This document shows positions 37,692-46,190 of a stretch of DNA of 64,000 nucleotides, one piece after another. Made by a program: the position numbers and the translations under genes. Under the pieces are notes generated by a model that ran no database searches, was not told the DNA's origin, and worked only from the letters and a program-made list of their open reading frames with translations. The stretch's first letter is position 1. Each line of letters opens with the position of its first letter. Location of the stretch: NCBI GenBank assembly GCA_001657395.1, contig LYSY01000001.1, positions 930,001-994,000 of the forward strand, written 5' to 3'. The stretch comes from Rhodospirillales bacterium BBD 1991-14 (GTDB lineage: Bacteria > Pseudomonadota > Alphaproteobacteria > Kiloniellales > Kiloniellaceae).

Positions 37692-37714
37692 GCGGGACAG
37701 CGAAGCCGTCCCGC
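37692..37714 (+). other. Hairpin in the fghA leader
   Basis: GCGGGAC (37692-37698) pairs with GTCCCGC (37708-37714), loop 9 nt, 21 nt before the fghA start. There is no T-run. It may stabilise the fghA message or be incidental. Confidence 0.3.
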
Positions 37715-37735
37715 GCGATAACACTCGGGGCAGAT

Positions 37736-38578
37736 ATGGATCTTTCAGTCGTCAGCCAGCAGCGTTGTTTTGAAGGAACCCAGGGGTTCTACAGCCACGA
37801 TTCCGCGCTCTGCGGTGGAGCCATGAATTTCGCCGTCTATCAGCCGCCTCAGGCCAAGGGCGGCGCCAAGGTGCCTTTGATCACCTACCTCTCCGGCCTG
37901 ACCTGTACGGAGGAGAACTTCACCGTCAAGGCGGGCGCCCAGCGGGTGGCCGCGGAACTGGGCCTGATGCTGCTGATGCCGGATACCTCGCCACGCAATT
38001 GCGGTTTCCGCGGCGAGGACGATGCCTATGACTTCGGCAGCGGCGCGGGCTTCTACGTCGACGCCACCGAAGCGCCCTGGTCGAGCCGCTACAAGATGTA
38101 TTCCTACATCACCGAGGAGCTTCCGGCCCTGATCGCAGAACACTTTCCGGCTGACATGGGCCACCAGGGAATCTTCGGGCACTCCATGGGCGGGCACGGC
38201 GCCATCACCATCCACCTGAAAAACCCGGGGGTCTACCGCTCCGTCTCGGCTTTCGCGCCGGTCTGCGCTCCCAGCGAATGCCCCTGGGGCCAGAAGGCCT
38301 TCACCGGCTACCTCGGCGCCGACCGGGAGGCCTGGGCCGACTACGACAGCTGCGCATTGATCCGCAAGCAGCCCTCGGACGCCCAGATTTTCATCGACCA
38401 GGGCGCGGAAGATCCCTTCCTCGCCGAGCAGCTCAAGCCGGACCTGCTGGTGGCGGCCTGTGAGGAGGCCGGTCAGCACTTTGAATTCCGCATGCAGCCG
38501 GATTACGATCACAGCTACTATTTCATCCAGACCTTCGTGGAGGATCATCTCCGCCACCACGCGAAGGTCCTCTGCTAG
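37736..38578 (+). CDS. fghA: S-formylglutathione hydrolase
   Basis: A 280-residue esterase-fold enzyme that releases formate and glutathione, the second step after the class III dehydrogenase. It has the family segments LITYLSGLTCTEENFTVKAGAQR, PDTSPR, GAGFYVDATEAPW, the nucleophile GHSMGGHGA, and the late His in PDYDHSYYFIQTFVEDH. Length is normal (about 278). The ATG is preceded by GGGG at 7 nt. The desaturase gene follows 15 nt later. Confidence 0.95.
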   Translation: MDLSVVSQQRCFEGTQGFYSHDSALCGGAMNFAVYQPPQAKGGAKVPLITYLSGLTCTEENFTVKAGAQRVAAELGLMLLMPDTSPRNCGFRGEDDAYDFGSGAGFYVDATEAPWSSRYKMYSYITEELPALIAEHFPADMGHQGIFGHSMGGHGAITIHLKNPGVYRSVSAFAPVCAPSECPWGQKAFTGYLGADREAWADYDSCALIRKQPSDAQIFIDQGAEDPFLAEQLKPDLLVAACEEAGQHFEFRMQPDYDHSYYFIQTFVEDHLRHHAKVLC

Positions 38579-38593
38579 GACAGCCGCCCGGCG

Positions 38594-39526
38594 ATGGAAG
38601 AGGACGTCTATCGCAACGACACGGTCGACAAGCAGGCCCTGAAAGCCCTCGCACAGCGCAGCGACGCCAAGGGGCTGGCCCAGGCGGCCGGACACCTTGG
38701 GCTGCTCGCGCTCACGGGCGGTCTGGTTCTTCTCGCTTCAGGCCCTGCCGCCTTCGTGGCCGCGGCTCTTTTTCACGGCATCGTCCTGGTGTTTCTCTTC
38801 GCGCCGCTGCACGAAGCGATCCACCGCACCGCCTTCGCCAGCCGGCGGCTGAACGATGCCGTGGCCGCGGTCTGCGGCTTTCTGCTGTTCCTGCCCGGCG
38901 GCTACTTCCGCGCCTTCCACTTCGAGCATCACCGTTTTACCCAGGACCCGCTCCGCGACCCGGAACTCGCGGGCCCGCCGATCACAGGCTTGCCGGGCTA
39001 CCTGCTCCATGTGTCCGGCCTGCCCTATTGGCGGGAGCGCCTTGCCACGCTGCTCCGCCATGCGTCCGGGGCTGTAAACGAGGCCTTCGTACCGTCCCGG
39101 CAGCGTGGCGCCGTCATCCGCGAGGCGCGCTGGCATTGCGGGCTCTATTGCGCCCTGCTGGCGCTCAGCCTCTGGGCACAGTCACCCCTCTTGCTGGAAC
39201 TGTGGATCCTGCCGGCAGTCCTCGGCCAACCCTTCCTGCGGCTCTTTCTGCTGGCCGAACACAGTGGCTGCCCGCAGACGGCCGACATGATGGAAAACTC
39301 GCGGACCACCGAGACCACCCGCCCGCTGCGCTGGCTCTGCTGGAACATGAACCGGCACACGGCGCACCACGCCTATCCGGCGCTGCCGTTTCATGCCTTG
39401 CCGGCTGCCGACGCCCTGCTGGCGCCGCAGATCGCCGTGCGCAGCATTGGTTACGGTGCCGTCAACACGGGCATTGTGTCGCGGCTTCCGGGAAAACGCA
39501 GGCGCGCGCAGACGCCGTCTCTATAG
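38594..39526 (+). CDS. Fatty acid desaturase-like membrane protein
   Basis: A 310-residue membrane di-iron protein with the three desaturase His boxes: HEAIH, HFEHH and HTAHH, plus four or so helices (LAALFHGIVLVFLFAPL, FLLFLPGGYF, and others). Substrate may be a fatty acyl chain or another membrane lipid or carotenoid. It is probably cotranscribed with fghA (15 nt apart), which is not an obvious functional link. Confidence 0.87.
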   Translation: MEEDVYRNDTVDKQALKALAQRSDAKGLAQAAGHLGLLALTGGLVLLASGPAAFVAAALFHGIVLVFLFAPLHEAIHRTAFASRRLNDAVAAVCGFLLFLPGGYFRAFHFEHHRFTQDPLRDPELAGPPITGLPGYLLHVSGLPYWRERLATLLRHASGAVNEAFVPSRQRGAVIREARWHCGLYCALLALSLWAQSPLLLELWILPAVLGQPFLRLFLLAEHSGCPQTADMMENSRTTETTRPLRWLCWNMNRHTAHHAYPALPFHALPAADALLAPQIAVRSIGYGAVNTGIVSRLPGKRRRAQTPSL

Positions 39527-39551
39527 CCCTGATGGTTGCTGGGGAAGTCCG

Positions 39552-40025
39552 TCAGGCGACGTCTTCGTCCGCAACGAGCGCCGGGATCAGACCCACGTCG
39601 CCGCGGATCTGGCCGCCGGTCCGGATCGAGACCTCGGCATAGCGGATGGTGCCGGAGACGCGCCCCTGTGCCTCGATGGTCAGCAGCCCTCTCACCGTAA
39701 GGTCGCCTTCGACCTCGCCGGTCACGGTGGCGCTGTCGACCGCGGCCTTACCCTTGAAGACCCCGCCTTTGCGCACTTTCAGTTCCGCGGCATCCAAAGA
39801 TGCTTCGACGCGGCCCTCGACGACCAGGGTCTGGCAGGCTTCGATCTCGCCCTTTACGAAGATCCCGGCCCCCACCATCAGGGTCCCGTCGCCCTGCGGG
39901 TCCGCCGCCGGTTTCTGAGCCCCCGCCTCCGCCTTGGCGATCCCAAGGACGCCGGCTGCGGGCCGGACGCCCAGCGGTGCGTCTGCCGGCGCAACCGGCC
40001 GGCGCGGTTGAAATGTCTTGGCCAT
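39552..40025 (-). CDS. Bactofilin family protein
   Basis: A 157-residue polymer-forming cytoskeletal protein. After a 50-residue disordered Pro/Ala N-terminus, the right-handed beta-helix core begins with GTLMVGAGIFVKGEIEACQTLVVEGRVEASL and repeats G-x-V-x-G patterns (FKGKAAVDSATVTGEVEGDL, LTIEAQGRVSGTIRYAEVSI). Bactofilins assemble filaments under the membrane and position wall or envelope enzymes. A GTG at 40034 is too close to its GGGAG, so the ATG at 40025 is preferred. Confidence 0.88.
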   Translation of the reverse strand: MAKTFQPRRPVAPADAPLGVRPAAGVLGIAKAEAGAQKPAADPQGDGTLMVGAGIFVKGEIEACQTLVVEGRVEASLDAAELKVRKGGVFKGKAAVDSATVTGEVEGDLTVRGLLTIEAQGRVSGTIRYAEVSIRTGGQIRGDVGLIPALVADEDVA

Positions 40026-40226
40026 TGCCGCCACGTTCTCCCGTGTTGGCCGCCGCAGTGTCGGGCGAACCGGTTATCGTTATGGCCTTAGGCAACCACA
40101 GCCCGGGCGGGCTGACAAGATATGCGTCAGGGGAAAAAATCGGGCGGCATGAAACCGCGGTTCCGGCATGTGGCGAGCCGCCGAAAACGGGCCAGCGGAG
40201 ACGGGCCGGCGTTCGGGCCCGTCCGT

Positions 40227-40769
40227 CTATCCGCCGTAGGAAACCCGGTCCGGCTGGCCCAGGTGGCCAAGCGGCTCCGGCGGGTGGTCGCTCTCTTTGC
40301 CGCCGAGCCGGAAGACGGCAGCCCCCATCAAAACGTCAATGGTCATACCGTCGCTGGCCAAAGGCAGGAGCAGGCGGTGGATTTCCCAGTGGTCCCGTCC
40401 AGGCACCAGCATCTTGCCCTCGCGGTAGCGCGGCCCGCCGCCGCGGGCAACTTCGATATGATGGGCCACCGGGATGGGCGTTCCGGCGCGCTTCTGGATT
40501 TCCGCGATGGACTTCCCCTTCAAGGGCATCGAGAAGGCGTCCTCCACCAGCGTTCCGGCGAGGCGGAACACGAAGTCTTCGGCATCCCCGATGACGTCGA
40601 TCAGGAAGATGTTCGGCAGAAGCGTGGGAATCTCAACGGGGTCGATGTCGCGCCGCGACGGCAGCCGCCCCGCACCGCCTAGCCGTTCCCAATAGGCATA
40701 AAGCTGACGCAGCTTCATGTCTGGAAGGAATGCCGGATCAAAGGCCTCCCCCACGACCGTACCCCTCAT
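40227..40769 (-). CDS. PAS_5 domain protein
   Basis: A 180-residue protein that is one PAS_5-type domain: LRQLYAYWERLGGAGRLPSRRDIDPVEIPTLLPNIFLID, FRLAGTLVEDAF, and a C-terminal LLLPLASDGMTIDVLMGAAVF. This family is common in Rhodospirillales, often in multiple copies, with no known output domain. It lies downstream of the histidine kinase on the same strand (132-nt gap); a shared signalling role is possible but unproved. The start at 40769 is one of several candidates. Confidence 0.8.
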   Translation of the reverse strand: MRGTVVGEAFDPAFLPDMKLRQLYAYWERLGGAGRLPSRRDIDPVEIPTLLPNIFLIDVIGDAEDFVFRLAGTLVEDAFSMPLKGKSIAEIQKRAGTPIPVAHHIEVARGGGPRYREGKMLVPGRDHWEIHRLLLPLASDGMTIDVLMGAAVFRLGGKESDHPPEPLGHLGQPDRVSYGG

Positions 40770-40901
40770 ATACCCCCGTTGGGACGAGGGTACACTACAT
40801 CTTGTGGCAAAGGCGAGTGTTTTATGTGCCGCCGACACAGAGAGGTGCAGCCCTGCCATCGGGCAGCCTGCCGACGGACAGTCCCTGCGGTACCTGATCT
40901 C

Positions 40902-43115
40902 TTAAGCGGACTTGCCGACGATCCGCGGCGTGTCGTCGAAATCCAGGTCTTCAGTGCAGACCCGGGTGTCGGGGAAATCGATGGTGACGGAGGTGCCCTG
41001 CCCGGCCTTGCTCGCCAGGGTCAGGCAGCCGCCGTGAAGATCGACCAAGCGGCGGGTCAGCGGCAGGCCCAGGCCCGTGCCCTCGTACTTGCGGCTGAGG
41101 GAGGAGTCCACCTGGCCGAAGGGGGCCATGGCCTTGGCGATATCCTCTTCGGCAATGCCGATGCCGGTGTCCTTCACCTGAACGCGCAGGCCGCCGGAGC
41201 CCAGCATGCGCGCCTCGACCGAAACCTGCCCGCCCGCATCGGTGAACTTCACCGCGTTGGAGAGCAGGTTGAGCAGGATCTGCTTTACGGCCCGCGGGTC
41301 GGCCCGCAGGCGCGGCGTCTGGGCCGGGAAGTCCAGGGTCAGAACCACGCCTGCTTCCTCTGCGCGGTCCCGCATGATCCGGAACGACGCCTTGGTGGCG
41401 GCTTCCAGGTCGATCGGCTCTTCGTGAAGCTCGAACTTGCCGGCCTCGATCTTCGACAGGTCGAGGATATCGTTGATCAGGCTCAGCAGGTGCGTGCCGC
41501 TGTCGTGAATGTCGATCGCGTACTCGCGGTAACGCTGGTTGCCCATGGGCCCGAAGAGCTGGTCCTTGATGATCTCGGAGAAGCCGATGATCGCGTTCAG
41601 GGGCGTCCGCAGTTCATGACTGACGTTGGCCAGGAAATCGGACTTGGCGCGGCTGGCCAGTTCCGCCTCTTCCTTGGCGCTGCGCAGCTGGCGTTCGGCG
41701 CTGTAGCTGCCGGTCACATCGTCGTAGGTCGCCAGGGTTCCGCCACCGGGCATCGGCCGGTGCAGGACGTTGATCACCCGCCCGTTGGACAGAAAGTCCT
41801 GCAGCTTGGTTTCCTGCGCGCTGGCCGCGGCTGCCATGCGGCGCTGCCGCATGATGCTGGCCTGATCCTTGGTCAGCCCCTCGAGCTGGGCGGTGTAGTC
41901 CAGGATCTCCACCAGATCGGTGCCCGGCTGGCCCATGCTGGCCGGCAGGCTGTAGAGATCGAGGAAGCGCTGGTTGCAGATGATCAGACGCTGGTTCACG
42001 TCGTACATGGCCAAGCCCTGCACCATGTTGTCCAGGGCCGCATCCAGAAGAACGTTCTTGTGGCGCAGTTCCTCGCCGATGCTGCGCAGCTCGGACTCGC
42101 GGCGGCGCAGCTCGGTGATGTTGGTGCTGATAACGACGAAACCGCCGTCGGCGGTGCGCCGCTCGGCCACCCTGAACCACGCACCGTCGCGCAGCTCGAT
42201 CTCGAAGGGCGGGCCGGGATTGCGGAAGTGCTGCAGATGCTCCTCGACCCAGAGGTCCGCACGGTCGCCGGCCTGCGGGAAGTTTCCCGCCCCTGCGGCG
42301 GCGGTGACGATCTCTTCAAAGCGCATGCCCGGCACCAGGAGGTCCCTGGCACCGGCGTAGAGATCGCCATAGCGCCGGTTGCAGAGCACCAGCCGCTCGC
42401 TGGCGTCGAACAGCGCAAAGCCGCCGGCCAGGGACTCGATGGATTCCCGCAGCCGCTGCTGCGCCGCCGCGGCGGCCAGTTCGGAGCGGCGCTCGCGGAA
42501 GATGAAGGCCACCAGCACGACCGTCAGCGAGGCGATGACGATGACCACCAGGATCAGCGCACCGCGGAAGCGTTCCAGGTTCGCGGCCTCGGCCTGGAGA
42601 ATGGCGAGCGCATTGCTGTTCGCTTCGCCGAACAGCTTGGCGATCTCGACCCTCGCGGCACCGACCCGCTCCAGGGCCAGTTCCAGAACCACCTCGGAGT
42701 CCGGCGGCAATCCCTGCACGCCGTCGGTCAGCCAGAGCTTGAGGTCAGTGGCCACAGGCTTGAGTGTGGCATACATCGACGCAATGCCGATCTGGCTGCT
42801 GAACTCGTAGGACTCGTTGAGGTCCTCGATCCGGCGCTCGACCAGCTCGATACGGTCGACGATGATCTGGCGCCCCTCGACGCCGGGCAGATCACGGGCC
42901 TGACGGATTGCGTCCTGGAGATAGACAAGATCGTCAATGATGAAGACGACATCGCGTTCCTGGCGCAGCACCTCGACGGGCAGCACCTGCTTCAACTGGG
43001 AAATGCTGGCTTCGACGTAGAGAACAAGCGCCGTCGTGCCGATCAGCACTGCCGCGATAAAGGCGGCAGGCCAGCGCGACAGCAGAGGGCGCTTTGTGGT
43101 CTCTGTCCAGTTCAT
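40902..43115 (-). CDS. Membrane sensor histidine kinase with two PAS-like domains
   Basis: A 737-residue kinase. It has one helix (about 17-35), a periplasmic helical sensor to about 185, a second helix (ALILVVIVIASLTVVLVAFIF), two PAS-like domains (about 225-335 and 355-470), HisKA with the phospho-His in NVSHELRTPLNAII (about 500), and HATPase_c with LLNLLSNAVKFT, VKDTGIGI and GTGLGLPL. No response regulator is adjacent. The start at 43115 is chosen because it lies one base after the stop of a 53-codon ORF with a strong ribosome site (TGA-G-ATG); Met codons at 43127 and 43145 are alternatives. Confidence 0.9.
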   Translation of the reverse strand: MNWTETTKRPLLSRWPAAFIAAVLIGTTALVLYVEASISQLKQVLPVEVLRQERDVVFIIDDLVYLQDAIRQARDLPGVEGRQIIVDRIELVERRIEDLNESYEFSSQIGIASMYATLKPVATDLKLWLTDGVQGLPPDSEVVLELALERVGAARVEIAKLFGEANSNALAILQAEAANLERFRGALILVVIVIASLTVVLVAFIFRERRSELAAAAAQQRLRESIESLAGGFALFDASERLVLCNRRYGDLYAGARDLLVPGMRFEEIVTAAAGAGNFPQAGDRADLWVEEHLQHFRNPGPPFEIELRDGAWFRVAERRTADGGFVVISTNITELRRRESELRSIGEELRHKNVLLDAALDNMVQGLAMYDVNQRLIICNQRFLDLYSLPASMGQPGTDLVEILDYTAQLEGLTKDQASIMRQRRMAAAASAQETKLQDFLSNGRVINVLHRPMPGGGTLATYDDVTGSYSAERQLRSAKEEAELASRAKSDFLANVSHELRTPLNAIIGFSEIIKDQLFGPMGNQRYREYAIDIHDSGTHLLSLINDILDLSKIEAGKFELHEEPIDLEAATKASFRIMRDRAEEAGVVLTLDFPAQTPRLRADPRAVKQILLNLLSNAVKFTDAGGQVSVEARMLGSGGLRVQVKDTGIGIAEEDIAKAMAPFGQVDSSLSRKYEGTGLGLPLTRRLVDLHGGCLTLASKAGQGTSVTIDFPDTRVCTEDLDFDDTPRIVGKSA

Positions 43116-43116
43116 C

Positions 43117-43278
43117 TCAGTTTGCATCACCACCTTGTGGATCATCAGGCCTTTCGGCCAAGTCTTCGCCGCCTTGCAGCGGCACCGTCCTGACGGCGCC
43201 CGCCCGGACGCCCTTCCAGAACGCTCCTCCAGCCAGCAGGTGCGCACGATTGCTGTTCGAAGTATCCTCGATCCGCAT
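43117..43278 (-). CDS. Small ORF translationally coupled to the kinase (53 residues)
   Basis: The ORF starts at an ATG with GGGGAGG 5 nt upstream (43284-43290), one of the best ribosome sites in the window. It encodes a hydrophilic 53-residue product (MRIEDTSNSNRAHLLAGGAF...) with an acidic C-terminus. Its TGA stop is separated by one G from the kinase ATG. It could be a real small protein, for example a partner of the kinase, or a leader whose translation controls the kinase. No family is recognised. Confidence 0.5.
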   Translation of the reverse strand: MRIEDTSNSNRAHLLAGGAFWKGVRAGAVRTVPLQGGEDLAERPDDPQGGDAN

Positions 43279-43507
43279 CGTCGCCTCCCCCTTCAGGCCC
43301 CGGTATAGGAAACCAGACCTGGCATGGCACCGGACAAAGGACTCAATATCACATAAAATCTGATAGTTATCGTTGTTTCTTGCGAACCTGTGGCGTCTCA
43401 TCCTAACAGTTTATTAATAGGGGGACGGCGTTAACAATTGGTAAAGGTCACCCTGCCTGCTGCAGGGCAAAAATGGGGCAAGTTTCCTTCGGGGAAAGGA
43501 GAAAGCT

Positions 43508-44050
43508 TTGGATATCAGCAAGATCCCGGTCGGCAAGAACCCGCCCTGGGACGTTAACGCGATCATCGAGGTCCCGATGGGCAGCGATCCGGTGAAGTAC
43601 GAGATGGACAAGGATTCCGGCGCGATTTTCGTCGACCGCTTTCTCCACACTGCCATGCACTACCCGTTGAACTACGGCTTCGTGCCCCACACGCTGGCCA
43701 ACGACGGCGACCCGGTGGATATCCTGGTGGTCAACAGCGTGCCCGTGATCCCCGGGGCCGTCGTCCGGGTCCGCCCCATCGGCGTGCTGATCATGGAGGA
43801 TGAGGCCGGCGAGGACGAAAAGTTCCTCTCGGTGCCCGTGGACGATCTGCACCCCTTCTATGCCAACGTCTCGTCCTACCGGGGCCTGCCACAGATCCTG
43901 CTTGACCAGATCGCGCACTTCTTCGGTCACTACAAGGACCTGGAGAAGGATAAGTGGGTGAAGATCCAGCGCTGGGGCGAGGCCGATGAGGCCAGCAAAC
44001 TCATCGTGGAGTCGATTGCCCGGGCGAAAGGCGAGCGCGTGGCATCATGA
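43508..44050 (+). CDS. ppa: Inorganic pyrophosphatase (family I)
   Basis: A 180-residue cytosolic enzyme that hydrolyses pyrophosphate to phosphate. The family core is YEMDKDSGAIFVDRFL, MHYPLNYGFVPHTLANDGDPVDILVV (metal-binding acidic cluster), DEKFLSVP, and FFGHYKDLEKDKWVKI. Start codon is TTG: AAGGAG about 6 nt upstream supports it and the N-terminus MDISKIPVGKNPPWDVNAIIEVP is typical. Its end overlaps the next gene by 4 nt. Confidence 0.95.
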   Translation: MDISKIPVGKNPPWDVNAIIEVPMGSDPVKYEMDKDSGAIFVDRFLHTAMHYPLNYGFVPHTLANDGDPVDILVVNSVPVIPGAVVRVRPIGVLIMEDEAGEDEKFLSVPVDDLHPFYANVSSYRGLPQILLDQIAHFFGHYKDLEKDKWVKIQRWGEADEASKLIVESIARAKGERVAS

Positions 44051-45081
44051 GGCCCGTTGCCGGGCTCGACGAGGATGTTCAGGACCGTCTCGGCGCGCAG
44101 CCGCGGCTCCGCCTCGCCCATTTGCCCACGCCTTTGGAGCCGCTGGAGCGTCTCTCGGCGGAGCTTGGCGGGCCGCGGATCCTGGTCAAACGCGACGACT
44201 GCACCGGCCTTGGTCTCGGCGGCAACAAGACCCGCAAGCTGGAGTTCCTGCTGGCCGAGGCCGAGGCTCAGGGTGCAGACACGGTCATCACCACCGGCGG
44301 CATCCAGTCGAACCACGTTCGTCAGACCGCCGCGGCGGCCGCAAAGCTGGGCATGGCCTGCGAGCTCGTGCTGACACGGGTCGTCCCCTGGGGCGGACCC
44401 GACTATGAGCTGAGCGGCAACATCCAACTGGATCGCCTGTTCGGCGCCAAACTGCATCTTCATGACGGCGATACGGACCGCATTGCAGCCATGGAAAGCC
44501 TGGCCGAGAGCCTGCGCCGCAGCGGGCGGAGCCCCTATCTGATTCCCACCGGCGGCTCCAACGCCGTCGGGGCGCTGGGCTACGTGGCCGCTGCCGTGGA
44601 ACTGGCCGGCCAGCTCGGCAAGGCCGGCGAAAAGGTTGCCGCCGTGGTTCATGCCTGCTCCAGCGGCGGAACCCAGGCGGGGCTCACCGCCGGCTTTGCC
44701 GCCCTCAACCCGGATGTGCGGGTCGTCGGCATCGACGTCGATGCCAATCCGCCGGCTGTAGCGGCGGAGGTGCGGCGCCTTGCCGGCGAGGTCTGGTCCC
44801 AGCTTGGCCTGCCCGGCAGCTTTCAGGATGAGAAGGTGCTTCTCCAGCCCGGCTATGCCGGGGCGGCCTACGGCCTGCCCACCGAGGAGATGCGCGATGC
44901 GGTCTTGCGCACTGCACGCCTGGAGGGCCTGCTGCTGGACCCCGTCTACAGCGGCAAGGCGATGGCCGGTCTGATCGGGATGATTGAAGCCGGCGACTTC
45001 GGTTCCGATGACACCGTTGTCTTCCTCCACACCGGCGGCACGCCCGCCCTCTTCCCTTACCGTGAGGCGCTGGAGGCGTGA
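44047..45081 (+). CDS. D-cysteine desulfhydrase / ACC deaminase family PLP enzyme
   Basis: A 344-residue fold-type II PLP enzyme. The PLP Lys is in LGLGGNKTRKLEFLLAEA; GGIQSNHVRQTAAAAAKLGM binds the substrate carboxylate; the phosphate-binding loop includes HACSSGGTQAGL; and the C-terminus has VVFLHTGGTPALFPY. It may degrade D-cysteine (to pyruvate, H2S, ammonia) or a related amino acid; true ACC deaminase specificity is not decidable. ATGA overlap with ppa implies cotranscription. Confidence 0.9.
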   Translation: MRPVAGLDEDVQDRLGAQPRLRLAHLPTPLEPLERLSAELGGPRILVKRDDCTGLGLGGNKTRKLEFLLAEAEAQGADTVITTGGIQSNHVRQTAAAAAKLGMACELVLTRVVPWGGPDYELSGNIQLDRLFGAKLHLHDGDTDRIAAMESLAESLRRSGRSPYLIPTGGSNAVGALGYVAAAVELAGQLGKAGEKVAAVVHACSSGGTQAGLTAGFAALNPDVRVVGIDVDANPPAVAAEVRRLAGEVWSQLGLPGSFQDEKVLLQPGYAGAAYGLPTEEMRDAVLRTARLEGLLLDPVYSGKAMAGLIGMIEAGDFGSDDTVVFLHTGGTPALFPYREALEA

Positions 45082-45188
45082 CTCTGCAGAAGCTGTGGGC
45101 CCAGAAAGTGTCGACACGTTCTGCCGGTTGCAGAACCCTGCTAACATGAAGCCTTCGCAAGTGGGGAAGACTGACTGGAACGCAAGGA

Positions 45189-45635
45189 ATGACCGGAAAT
45201 CCACGAGCGCTTTTGCTCACTGTCCTCTGGGTCGGAGCCCTGGCCCTCGCACCCTTGTCTGCAGCCGAGAGTGCCAAACTGCCCCCGGAGAACGAGCGTT
45301 TGCTGCTCTACTTGCAGACTCTTCAATCCGACACGTTGGAGCCTGAAGCGGCAAGAAACCACTGCATCTCGCTGGTTTATCGCGTGCCAGGAAGCGAATC
45401 GCTGCGCCAGATAGCCGCCGGCTTCTTCCAGCAACCGGCCACCAATGCTCTGGTCGTGCTTTGTGAATCACTTGTGGAAGCCGTCAGTCAAGGCAGGCTT
45501 TCTCCTGAGACTGTGAACGAAGCCTTGCGGGGCCGTCACGGAGACAAGCAACTTCACGCCACCGGAGAGCTTCTCCGCGCGCTCCACTTCATTCACACTG
45601 GTCTGGCCGACCCGCTGCCTACAAGGGAGCGCTGA
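45189..45635 (+). CDS. Secreted protein of unknown function, tandem paralogue A
   Basis: A 148-residue protein with an N-terminal signal peptide (ALLLTVLWVGALALAPLSAAES). The mature part is alpha-helical with Cys residues in EAARNHCISLVYR and VVLCESLVEAVS. It aligns along most of its length with the next gene: both share EAA-x3-C, an AGF/AGL turn, LC-x2-LVEA, and a GxLL(R) end. One G separates its stop from the next start (TGAGATG). No family is recognised. Confidence 0.75.
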   Translation: MTGNPRALLLTVLWVGALALAPLSAAESAKLPPENERLLLYLQTLQSDTLEPEAARNHCISLVYRVPGSESLRQIAAGFFQQPATNALVVLCESLVEAVSQGRLSPETVNEALRGRHGDKQLHATGELLRALHFIHTGLADPLPTRER

Positions 45636-45636
45636 G

Positions 45637-46137
45637 ATGAACCCTGTTGCCGGTGCAGGGGCTTTTCCTCTTGCACAGATACGCAATGGCGCCGTCGTCC
45701 TGCTGGTTGCTGGCCTGCTCAGCAGTTGCGCCGCGAGGGACGAAGGGCCCTCTGCGGGCCCAGAGAGCGGCGCGAAAGGCGACCTCAACTATGTACTGAA
45801 CGACCTCCGCCTCAATCCGCAGCATCGAGAGGCCGCCGATGCCTACTGCCGGGTCGTGTTCCGCAATGATCTTGGCGATGATCGCGTCACCCCGCTTCTT
45901 GCGGGACTCCTCAATGTGGAGGAAACAAAAGCCCAGCAGACTCTCTGCCTGGCTTTGGTTGAAGCTACCGCGGCTGGTGACCTCGCCGAAAACGAGATAT
46001 CGGGCTTGCAGAAACAGGGCGGTCCCAACCTCGTTCAGTTCGGAACCCTGCTGCGAAAGGTGCTCGCGGCACACCTGCGTCTCCAGGGCCAGACGGCGTT
46101 CCAAACCGATGTCCACCCGGGTTTCAAGGCTGGCTGA
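45637..46137 (+). CDS. Lipoprotein of unknown function, tandem paralogue B
   Basis: A 166-residue protein with a hydrophobic leader and lipobox LLSSC (about 28-32), followed by a helical domain homologous to the preceding gene (EAADAYCRVVFR, LLAGLL, TLCLALVEATAAGDL, LVQFGTLLRKVL). The two Cys of the domain are conserved between the copies. It is translationally coupled to paralogue A and stands between amino acid and cobalamin genes. No function can be proposed. Confidence 0.75.
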   Translation: MNPVAGAGAFPLAQIRNGAVVLLVAGLLSSCAARDEGPSAGPESGAKGDLNYVLNDLRLNPQHREAADAYCRVVFRNDLGDDRVTPLLAGLLNVEETKAQQTLCLALVEATAAGDLAENEISGLQKQGGPNLVQFGTLLRKVLAAHLRLQGQTAFQTDVHPGFKAG

Positions 46138-46190
46138 TCCCTTGAACTGCACGATGGCGCTCCTCCGCGCGGCGGTGCAAAGATAGCGCC

